From assembly GCA_022709995.1 (NCBI GenBank), contig JAKLHU010000057.1, positions 1-9,013 of the forward strand: a stretch of DNA of 9,013 bases, in the 5' to 3' direction. Source of the DNA: Verrucomicrobiota bacterium (GTDB lineage: Bacteria > Verrucomicrobiota > Lentisphaeria > Oligosphaerales > Oligosphaeraceae). Each line of letters begins with the position of its first letter. Position 1 is the stretch's first letter. This document shows, in pieces, positions 1-5,860 of the stretch. The position numbers and the translations under genes were made by a program. A model generated the notes under the pieces. That model had not been told where the DNA came from. It did not search any database and saw only the letters and a program-made list of their open reading frames with translations.

Positions 1-60
1 CCCGATCGCCGCGCGAGCACTCGCCCTCCATTCACCCAATGCCAGCCGCGGATGTTTCAG

Positions 61-78
61 CCCCGGCGTCCGCCGGGG
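61..78 (+). other. Perfect GC hairpin in the leader of the first gene
   Basis: Bases 61-68 (CCCCGGCG) and 71-78 (CGCCGGGG) are exact reverse complements separated by two bases, so an RNA would fold as a 7-bp GC stem with a four-base loop. No T-run follows, so it is not a standard intrinsic terminator. It ends 13 bases before the AGGA ribosome-binding core at 92-95. It could protect the 5' end, mark the end of an upstream transcript or modulate translation; the sequence does not decide among these. The rest of 1-100 shows no gene or convincing promoter. Confidence 0.5.
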
Positions 79-100
79 AAAGCCACCAACCAGGAAAGCA

Positions 101-2953
101 ATGTGCACTATGAAGACACTATTATCTCTTGTCATGGTTTTGTGCGGCGTGTGCGCCGCCCAGGGAACAGTCGCGAAAGCCGTCAAGACCTTGTCGCCGA
201 TCGAGCTGGACGGCCAATTGACGGAGGAGGTCTGGAAAACGGCCCTGAAGTTCGACCGGTTTTACATCAACAACAGCGATGAGCCCGGCTTTCCGACCGA
301 GGCGTTGGTGGTCTATGACGACGACGCGTTGTACATAGGCGGTCGGGCGCCGCTTCCGGCTGGCGGCCAGCTGGTAGCGAAAGAGACCCGGCGGGACGGC
401 AGAGTATATGGCGACGACTGCTTTGAAATCATGCTGGATCCCAACCAGACCGGCGACCGCTATTTTCATATTCTGGTGAACGCCCTCGGCACGGTCATGG
501 ACCGCTACTGCGATCAGGGCGGCCACGTCGGCGACTCCAAGTGGGATGGCGACATCAGCGCCGGCGCCTTCCAGGGCAAGGGCTTCTGGAGCGTGGAAGT
601 GCGCATTCCGTTCTACACCCTTGACATCAATCCGGAGGGCCGCCGGGTGTGGGGCATCAACATCTGCCGTGACAATCGCCATCCGAACCAGGAAGCGTCC
701 ATTGCGCCGAACGGCGTTTTCAACGTGGCCGGAAGTTTTATTCCGGTGGACGGCATTGACATCGACATGACCACATATGGCTGGGAGACGTCGCCGACGG
801 CGGTCACGTGCGCCCGCCTCGGCGACAAGCTGGCGGTGACTCTCGCCACGCCCGTCACCAACCTGGCCCGGACGGCGCAGACGGTCAAGATCGACTACAC
901 CCTGCTGGGCGAGGGCATCACCGCCGCCGCGGAGCAAACCAGGACCTTCCAGCCCGGCGAAACTCTGACCATCACCGCCGCCGACGTGCCGGTCGAACGT
1001 CCCGGCGACTACCGCTGCGTCGTCAGCGTCCTGCACCCGGTCGACCGACGTATCTTGAAACGGCGGACCTACCCGGCCGCCGTCGCCTTTTCGCCGTTTG
1101 AAATCATCCTCGCCAAACCGCACTACCGGGACATGATTTTTGCGTCCCAGAAGCTCGACCAGGTGGTCTACACGGTGAAAAGCCATCTGGGCGACCAGGC
1201 CGCGAAGCTGACCATCACCACCGGCATCCGGCGGCTGGACGGGACCGTCCTTTGCGCCAGGACTCTGGCCGGCCCCGGGGACGTCCAGTTCCCGACCGCC
1301 CCTCTGCCGGAAGAGCGCATGGTGATTTTCGTGGCTGCCGGCCCGGCCGGCGACCCCGGTCAGGACATGGCCACCCACCCGTTGCGAAAACTTCCCTACC
1401 AGAAAGGCGAAGTCTGGCTGGATGAGGAGCGCTACTGGCGCGTCGACGGCGAGCGCTTCTTCTTCCTCGGGGGCTGGAATGACGTCCATGTTCCCGGCTT
1501 GAACGTGACCGTCGGGGAGGCCGCGGTCGAGCCGGGCGGCAAATTCATCACTGGAAAATTGATGTGGTCGAGCTTCCCGGCCCGGAAAAGCTACCAGCTG
1601 CCCAGCGTCCTGCCGGAGCATGAGCCGATCATCCGCGAAACCGTGCGTGGCTACCGGGACAACCCCGACCTTTTTGGCTACTATTTGTCGGATGAACCGG
1701 AGATCAGCGGCATCTCCGTTGCCGGCCTCCGGGATGCCGCCCGGATCATCCGCGACGAAGACCCCTATCACCCGATCGTGGTCTCCAACGACACCATCGG
1801 CGGCAGCAAGGATTTTGCCGAAGCCGCCGAAATCAACGGCCTGCATCCTTACCCGAGCCCGGCCAAGAATGTCCCGAAGAGCAACTTTGCCCGGGTCGTG
1901 GCCTTCATGGACCAGGTCGTGGCCTTCAATCGCGATCGGCGCCACCCGCAGACCATCACCTTCCTGCAGCAGGGATTCAACTACGGCGACCACGGGGCCT
2001 TGAACAGCCGCATCCCGACTTATGACGAAATCCGCACCCAGTATCTGATGACGATCATCCTGGGCGGCCGCGGCATCCTGACTTACAACCGCACCACGCG
2101 CCATTATCCGGAGTTGTATCTGGGCATGCCGGAATTCGTCCGCGAAATCCGTTTTCTGTCGCCGGTCCTGCTGGCCGACGAGGTGGTTGACCCGAGTCAT
2201 GCGGTGGACAATCCGAACGTCCGCTGGACCGTTAGGCGCCACCAGAAGCAGCTCTGGGTGCTGGCGGTGTCGACGACGCACGGCCGCGAGCCGGCCACGT
2301 TTTCGATTCCGGAACTGGGCGACCGGCCCCTGCAGGTCCTCAGCGAAGACCGCGAAGTCAGCGCCGCCCAGGGATCCTTCCGCGATGTCTTTGACAATTA
2401 CCAGGTGCACATCTACACCACGGAACGCCAGCGTCCTGACCTGAAAAGCGTCGCCGTCATCGAACAGCTGATTGCGGACGCCAACCGCGCCCGCCGCAAA
2501 CCCGGCAACTTGGCTTTCCAGGCCTTTGAGCATGACTCCGTGAAGATTAGCGCCTCCAGCAACGCGTCCGCTTCCCGGCGTGACGATTGCGGATTGTGGC
2601 ATGTCACCGACGGCGTGATTGTCGACTATCCCCTTGCTCCCCAGAAGAAGCATGCCGTGCTCTGGACCGACGCCACCGACGATGCCGCCCCGGATTGGCT
2701 GGAACTCGAATTCGACCGCCCGCAGCGCTTTGGCCGGGTCGTCCTCTTTCCCTATGAAAGCACGTTGCGCGATTATGACTTGCAGGCGTGGGTCGACGGG
2801 GCGTGGCAGTCGCTGGCCAGGAACGAGGCGGCCTCGGCCGAACGGCTCGAACACGCCTTTGCCCCTGTCGTCAGCAACCGCCTGCGGCTGCTGGTGACCG
2901 CCACCAACGGCCCGAATGTCAAGCTTGATGAAATCGAAGTCTATGCCGAATGA
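101..2953 (+). CDS. Secreted CBM9-like / glycoside-hydrolase-like TIM barrel / F5/8 type C protein
   Basis: This 950-residue protein is probably exported and acts on or binds polysaccharide. The N-terminus (KTLLSLVMVLCGVCAAQG) is a signal peptide, probably cut after the VCA or CAA near residues 19-20. Residues about 33-220 match a family-9-like carbohydrate-binding domain: IELDGQLTEEVW, then DDCFEIMLDPN and WSVEVRIPF. Residues about 230-440 look all-beta. Residues about 445-685 resemble a clan GH-A-like TIM barrel, opening with VDGERFFFLGG and carrying YYLSDEPE (D531, E532, E534), where a catalytic acid/base is expected. Residues 690-780 look like a beta domain, and about 803-950 match a discoidin/F5/8 C domain (WLELEFDRPQRFGRVVLF ... 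RLRLLVTAT). AGGA at 92-95 favours ATG 101; ATG 110 also gives a good signal peptide. The barrel looks short before the SDEPE strand and no clear nucleophile Glu was found, so hydrolase activity is uncertain. The substrate is unknown. Confidence 0.88.
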   Translation: MCTMKTLLSLVMVLCGVCAAQGTVAKAVKTLSPIELDGQLTEEVWKTALKFDRFYINNSDEPGFPTEALVVYDDDALYIGGRAPLPAGGQLVAKETRRDGRVYGDDCFEIMLDPNQTGDRYFHILVNALGTVMDRYCDQGGHVGDSKWDGDISAGAFQGKGFWSVEVRIPFYTLDINPEGRRVWGINICRDNRHPNQEASIAPNGVFNVAGSFIPVDGIDIDMTTYGWETSPTAVTCARLGDKLAVTLATPVTNLARTAQTVKIDYTLLGEGITAAAEQTRTFQPGETLTITAADVPVERPGDYRCVVSVLHPVDRRILKRRTYPAAVAFSPFEIILAKPHYRDMIFASQKLDQVVYTVKSHLGDQAAKLTITTGIRRLDGTVLCARTLAGPGDVQFPTAPLPEERMVIFVAAGPAGDPGQDMATHPLRKLPYQKGEVWLDEERYWRVDGERFFFLGGWNDVHVPGLNVTVGEAAVEPGGKFITGKLMWSSFPARKSYQLPSVLPEHEPIIRETVRGYRDNPDLFGYYLSDEPEISGISVAGLRDAARIIRDEDPYHPIVVSNDTIGGSKDFAEAAEINGLHPYPSPAKNVPKSNFARVVAFMDQVVAFNRDRRHPQTITFLQQGFNYGDHGALNSRIPTYDEIRTQYLMTIILGGRGILTYNRTTRHYPELYLGMPEFVREIRFLSPVLLADEVVDPSHAVDNPNVRWTVRRHQKQLWVLAVSTTHGREPATFSIPELGDRPLQVLSEDREVSAAQGSFRDVFDNYQVHIYTTERQRPDLKSVAVIEQLIADANRARRKPGNLAFQAFEHDSVKISASSNASASRRDDCGLWHVTDGVIVDYPLAPQKKHAVLWTDATDDAAPDWLELEFDRPQRFGRVVLFPYESTLRDYDLQAWVDGAWQSLARNEAASAERLEHAFAPVVSNRLRLLVTATNGPNVKLDEIEVYAE

Positions 2954-3023
2954 GGCGTCCCTGCCGCTTTTGGACCGGGCTGACCAGGCCGGCGAAGGGC
3001 GTCAAACGGTCGGCGGCACGTCG

Positions 3024-3029
3024 AGGAGG
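3024..3029 (+). promoter_or_regulatory. Shine-Dalgarno site fixing the LamG gene start
   Basis: A full AGGAGG lies nine bases upstream of ATG 3039. The reading frame is open back to 2916, overlapping the end of the previous gene. This site, together with the signal peptide that starts immediately after it, shows that translation begins at 3039 rather than further upstream. Confidence 0.8.
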
Positions 3030-3038
3030 GTGTTGCCC

Positions 3039-3782
3039 ATGATCATGCGCAGGACTGTTTTTCTGGCTGCCCTTCTGGCCCTGTCGGCGGCCTTTGCCGG
3101 CCGGCCCGTGCCCTTGGCGCATTGGATGCTCGCCGACGGCGAAGGCCTGGCTATTGCCGACGGTGGCCCCGAAAGCTGGGGCGGGAAGATCGTTCATTCC
3201 GAGAACTCGGCCTGGGGCCAGGGACGCGGCAGTGCCAAGGCGCTGTTTTTTCTTGACCATCCGCTGCATCAGGCCGCGACGGTAGCCATCACACCCGGCG
3301 ACCGTTTCGAATACGACAAGGGCTTTTCCGCCAGTTGCTGGATCCAGGTTTCAACCGAATCGCAACGGGCGAAAACCTATGAGATTCTCAATTTGGCGGA
3401 TTCGGAGAGGGGACGCGGCTTTCGCCTAGTGTATGCCTGGGAGAGCCTGATGTTCTTTGGCGGCGACGGCAAAAAAGCCCACGCCGTCAAAAGCACTCCG
3501 TCCAAACATCCGATTGAACGCGGCGTCTGGAACCACGTGGCCGCGACTTTTGACGGTCTCCAGGCCAGAATCTACCTCAATGGCCAGCTGGTCGGCGCCA
3601 GCCCGGACGGGCAGCCGTTTGTCCTGCTTCCCGCCGCCACCCGTGTCCTGTCCATCGGCAGCTACCGCGAGGGCTATGCGTACGGCTTCCGGGGGGCCAT
3701 TGCGGACGTCAAGCTCTTCGGGCGGGCCTTGACCCCGGTGGCAGTGATGGCCGAAGCCAAATCGCTGCGGTTGGACGATTGA
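3039..3782 (+). CDS. Secreted LamG / concanavalin A-like lectin domain protein
   Basis: This 247-residue protein begins MIMRRTVFLAALLALSAAFA, a clear Sec signal peptide probably cut after AFA near residue 20. The rest is essentially one LamG-like jelly-roll domain (Laminin_G_3 type). The diagnostic segments are GFSASCWIQVS near residue 95, WNHVAATFDG from W164, ARIYLNGQLVGA just after it, and the closing GFRGAIADVKLFGRAL strand. Such domains bind sugars or other proteins at the cell surface. No catalytic domain, lipobox or sorting signal is visible. The gene starts 85 bases after the CBM9/GH-like gene with no obvious terminator between, so co-transcription is plausible and the two may act on the same extracellular material. 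ATG 3039 was chosen because of the AGGAGG nine bases upstream. The ligand cannot be told from the sequence. Confidence 0.85.
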   Translation: MIMRRTVFLAALLALSAAFAGRPVPLAHWMLADGEGLAIADGGPESWGGKIVHSENSAWGQGRGSAKALFFLDHPLHQAATVAITPGDRFEYDKGFSASCWIQVSTESQRAKTYEILNLADSERGRGFRLVYAWESLMFFGGDGKKAHAVKSTPSKHPIERGVWNHVAATFDGLQARIYLNGQLVGASPDGQPFVLLPAATRVLSIGSYREGYAYGFRGAIADVKLFGRALTPVAVMAEAKSLRLDD

Positions 3783-3825
3783 CGGCGGCGGACGGCGTCG
3801 CCATCGCATTCCCCGGACCTGTCGA

Positions 3826-3859
3826 GCCAAGGGGCAGGCAGCTCGGAGAACAATGCGCC
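3826..3859. repeat. Copy A of a diverged intergenic motif
   Basis: GCCAAGGGGCAGGC followed by GAGAACAATGCGC lies between the LamG and transporter genes. A similar string lies at 5410-5440 in the intergenic block before gpmI. The copies differ mostly by A/G and C/T changes plus two short gaps. Two GC-rich copies are weak evidence for a dispersed repeat, but both sit outside genes and keep the same order of blocks. Confidence 0.3.
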
Positions 3860-3874
3860 GCTCCTGGTGTTTTT
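3835..3874 (+). terminator. Candidate intrinsic terminator after the LamG gene
   Basis: CAGG (3835-3838) pairs with CCTG (3863-3866). After a bulged C3839, AGC (3840-3842) pairs with GCT (3860-3862), giving seven base pairs around a 17-base loop. GTG and then five Ts (3870-3874) follow. It sits 53 bases after the LamG stop codon and would end a transcript covering the first two genes. The large loop and the bulge make it only moderately convincing. Confidence 0.4.
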
Positions 3875-3938
3875 CCCATCCGGCCGGCGCCGGCGCCCAA
3901 GCCGGGGCGGGCGGACTCCGCGCAAGGCCACCAACCCT

Positions 3939-3964
3939 TGGATTCACGAAACGATGGATTCACG
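3939..3964 (+). promoter_or_regulatory. 10-bp direct repeat upstream of the MFS gene, possible operator
   Basis: TGGATTCACG occurs at 3939-3948 and again at 3955-3964, with a 16-base period, ending 21 bases before ATG 3986. Tandem half-sites about one and a half helical turns apart, directly in front of a gene, are typical of activator or repressor binding. GATAAT at 3975-3980 resembles a -10 box but lacks a well-placed -35 element and would start transcription at or inside the coding region, so no promoter is claimed. Confidence 0.35.
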
Positions 3965-3985
3965 CTACCCGGAAGATAATTGCCG

Positions 3986-5272
3986 ATGCCGAATGAAGTC
4001 ATGCTGAAGAAAACCCCCGCCCCTTTCTCCCGCCTGGCGCTGTGGACGCTGCTGGCGTGCGGGACGGGGATGTATTTTTTTGCCAACATCCAGCGGGTCG
4101 CCATTCCCGGGGCGATTTTCAATCAGCTGCAGGCCGAGTTTAGCGCTTCGGCGTCGGCGATCACGGGTCTGGGTTCGTCTTTCATGTACATCTATGCCGT
4201 CAACCAGCTGCTTATCGGCATGTTGATCGACCGTTATGGCGGCATCCGGACGATTCTGGTCGGGGGGATCGTCTTTTGCGCGGGTTGTTTGGCGTTTCCG
4301 CTGGCGCATACGCTGCCCATGCTGTACGTCGGCCGTGCCCTGACCGGCTTCGGGGCCAGCGCCCTCTATCTCAGCCTGATCAAGGAAATCATGCGCTGCT
4401 TTGACAAAAACTACCCCATCATGGTTTCGGTCATGATCTTGATCGGCTATGCGGGCGGCATCGTGGCCAATGCGCCGTTTGTGGCGCTTGCGGCCCGTCT
4501 CGGCTACCGCCCCGTCCTGTTGCTCATGGCCGCGCTGTCCTTGGCCCTCTATCTCGGCTTTGCCGGTTCCCGCCTACTGCTGACCTTGCCGGAAATCAAG
4601 GCTGGCGCGACCATCAAAATCACGAATTTCGCGGTGGTTTTGAAACGGCGGCACAACGTCCATCTCTTCATTTTCGCCGGCTTCAACTGGGGGCTCTACT
4701 ATGTTATTCAGACCGTTCTGGGCAAGAAGTTCCTGGAGGATTTTGGCGACTTGGCGCCGATGACGGCGGCGACCGTTCTCTCCGTCATGGGCCTGATCTC
4801 CGCTTCCTGCGGGTTCCTGTTCGCCGTGCTGAGCCGACTGCTGGGCAACCGCCGCCAGATTTTCTGCCGTCTGGCCGGCATTGTCAGCATCGGGTCGTTC
4901 GGGGCGCTCACGGCGCTGGTCTTTCTTGACATGCGCACACCGATCCTGTCGGTGCTGTTCTGTCTGCTGTCGCTGACCGGCAGCATGTCGTCGATTGCGA
5001 TTCCGCTGCTCCGGGAGACCAATCCGGAAGAGCAGGTCGGTCTGGCCATCAGCTTCATGAACTTCGGTTTTTTCCTGGCCGTGGCTTTCTTCGGCAACCT
5101 CGCCGGCTATGTGATGGACGTCTTTGCACCGTCGCCGGTCAACGGCGTCATAGTCTATGGCCGCGCGGCCTATGCGACCGTGTTTGCCGTCCTTTTCCTG
5201 TTCTCCGGTCTCGTGTTTGTCTGCTCCATGCAGATGCGGGAGACGTTTGGCAAGAAAATCGCCGTGGGCTGA
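3986..5272 (+). CDS. Major facilitator superfamily transporter
   Basis: This 428-residue integral membrane protein has the length and alternating hydrophobic segments of a 12-helix MFS carrier, acting in the cytoplasmic membrane by proton- or solute-coupled transport. After the first helix (LALWTLLACGTGMYFF) comes NIQRVAIPG. The loop between helices 2 and 3 carries GMLIDRYGGIR (residues 78-88, D82), a clear form of the MFS signature motif A. A charged central loop (about 203-225) separates the two halves, and RETNPEEQVGLAISFMNFG (343-361) fits helix 10. Substrate residues are not recognisable. Its place after secreted carbohydrate-related proteins makes import of a sugar or organic acid possible, but this is inference. 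ATG 3986 has GGAAG ten bases upstream; in-frame TTG 3980 and ATG 4001 are alternatives. It has its own upstream region and a candidate terminator, so it is probably a single-gene unit. Confidence 0.88.
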   Translation: MPNEVMLKKTPAPFSRLALWTLLACGTGMYFFANIQRVAIPGAIFNQLQAEFSASASAITGLGSSFMYIYAVNQLLIGMLIDRYGGIRTILVGGIVFCAGCLAFPLAHTLPMLYVGRALTGFGASALYLSLIKEIMRCFDKNYPIMVSVMILIGYAGGIVANAPFVALAARLGYRPVLLLMAALSLALYLGFAGSRLLLTLPEIKAGATIKITNFAVVLKRRHNVHLFIFAGFNWGLYYVIQTVLGKKFLEDFGDLAPMTAATVLSVMGLISASCGFLFAVLSRLLGNRRQIFCRLAGIVSIGSFGALTALVFLDMRTPILSVLFCLLSLTGSMSSIAIPLLRETNPEEQVGLAISFMNFGFFLAVAFFGNLAGYVMDVFAPSPVNGVIVYGRAAYATVFAVLFLFSGLVFVCSMQMRETFGKKIAVG

Positions 5273-5339
5273 GCCGCGCTTTCCAGCCGGAGTCGCCGCG
5301 CCCCGCCGGATGGGCTGGCGCCTGGGTTGTGGCCTTTTC

Positions 5340-5366
5340 GCCAATCCCCTTCCCGATGGCATTTTT
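5340..5366 (+). terminator. Candidate intrinsic terminator after the MFS gene
   Basis: GCCA (5340-5343) pairs with TGGC (5357-5360). With A5344 bulged, TC (5345-5346) pairs with GA (5355-5356), giving six base pairs and an eight-base loop. A and then five Ts (5362-5366) follow. It lies 68 bases after the transporter stop codon. The stem is short but is placed as expected for the end of the transporter mRNA. Confidence 0.4.
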
Positions 5367-5409
5367 CCGACTTTGTCTCGCGGATGGCGGCAAGGCATGG
5401 CTGGCGCTG

Positions 5410-5440
5410 GCCAGGGGGCGGGCGCCAGAGAACAACGCGC
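5410..5440. repeat. Copy B of a diverged intergenic motif
   Basis: GCCAGGGGGCGGGC followed by GAGAACAACGCGC aligns with copy A at 3826-3859. This copy overlaps the 3' arm of hairpin H0 (5422-5428), whereas copy A overlaps the candidate terminator after the LamG gene, so both copies lie in potentially folded intergenic RNA. Base composition alone may account for part of the match. Confidence 0.3.
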
Positions 5441-5762
5441 GCAAGGAATGGTCGTACCCGCAACCGCTCCGGCGCTTCGGCCAGGCGCCCTGGTCGAATG
5501 GGTGATCGACGGCCAGGCCCAGGCGCTCCAGCCCTGCGGCCTGCCAGCAGGGCTGTCCGTCGGAAGGTTCCCGGCTGGGGGCCGCCGTCATGTTTCCAGG
5601 CAAGCCGGGAAGCAAATATCGCGGAATCAACAGGAAAAGTTGTTCGGTGACGGTTATAGTATTTCCTGGCGGACTCATGCTGCCTCCCGGGGGTTGGCAG
5701 GCATCGGTCCTGGCCACGTGCGTATGCTCGCGTTCTCTGTCGCCTGGTGATGGCGTCAAGAG

Positions 5763-5795
5763 CACCGCCGCCGGGGGACGGCGAGTGTGTTTTTT
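5763..5795 (+). terminator. Intrinsic terminator in front of gpmI
   Basis: CAC-CGCCG (5763-5770) pairs with CGGCG (5779-5783), bulged A5784 and GTG (5785-5787), giving eight strong pairs around an eight-base loop. TG and then six Ts (5790-5795) follow. It has the form of a factor-independent terminator, but it stands 490 bases beyond the MFS stop and only 66 bases before the gpmI start codon. It therefore either ends a separate non-coding RNA or acts as an attenuator in the gpmI leader. Confidence 0.65.
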
Positions 5796-5848
5796 ATTTA
5801 TGGCATCGTGTTTTGCAGCGTGTCCCGGCAGCGGGCGGAAGTGTTCAC

Positions 5849-5855
5849 AAGGAGA
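5849..5855 (+). promoter_or_regulatory. Shine-Dalgarno site fixing the gpmI start
   Basis: AAGGAGA lies five bases before ATG 5861. The frame is open upstream to 5747, but that extension would run through the terminator hairpin and has no family similarity, so 5861 is the start. Confidence 0.8.
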
Positions 5856-5860
5856 AATGG

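Larger units (their letters stand above)
5401..5795 (+). ncRNA. Structured non-coding block: candidate small RNA or long gpmI leader
   Basis: The 588 bases between the MFS stop and gpmI hold no credible protein gene but many stem-loops. H0: CTGGCGC 5401-5407 with GCGCCAG 5422-5428. H1: 5476-5485 with 5489-5498, ten pairs including one G-U and a CGC loop. H2: outer CGACGG 5507-5512 with CCGTCG 5557-5562, enclosing CAGCCCTGC 5529-5537 with GCAGGGCTG 5547-5555. H3: TTCCCGGCT 5568-5576 with AGCCGGGAA 5603-5611. H4: 5677-5684 with 5696-5704, nine pairs with G5701 bulged when A5677-T5704 is counted. The series ends at the terminator at 5763-5787 plus T-run. An AT-richer gap at 5612-5665 has TATAGT (5655-5660) but no good -35 box, so the transcript start is unknown. 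It could be an independent RNA or a terminator-controlled leader of gpmI. The + strand is preferred only because the terminator T-run is on it. No known RNA family was recognised. Confidence 0.45.

Noticed and set aside
122..2854. A 910-residue open frame on the - strand opposite the CBM9/GH-like gene
   Set aside because: It has no recognisable domain, is rich in Arg, Ala, Gly and Val, and mirrors the codon pattern of a well-supported + strand gene in GC-rich DNA.
3886..3897. GGCGCCGGCGCC palindrome, and the similar CCGGCGCCGG at 7572-7581
   Set aside because: Short self-complementary GC words are expected often in GC-rich intergenic DNA; there is no further evidence of a binding site.
3674..4122. 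- strand open frames across the gap between the LamG and MFS genes
   Set aside because: They overlap two well-supported genes on the other strand and show no domain or ribosome-binding site.
5487..5580. Possible tRNA, or signal-recognition-particle RNA from GTCGGAAGG near 5559-5567
   Set aside because: There is no cloverleaf or T-arm consensus, and the SRP core sequence is not matched around the tetraloop-like string.
5640..5665. Possible promoter: TTGTTC with TATAGT or TATTTC
   Set aside because: The spacers are 9 or 14 bases instead of about 17, and no other element supports it.
5148..5765. Open frames on both strands across the intergenic block before gpmI
   Set aside because: Their translations are low-complexity with no recognisable family, they overlap the end of the MFS gene, and the stem-loops explain the region better. 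A decayed gene cannot be wholly excluded.
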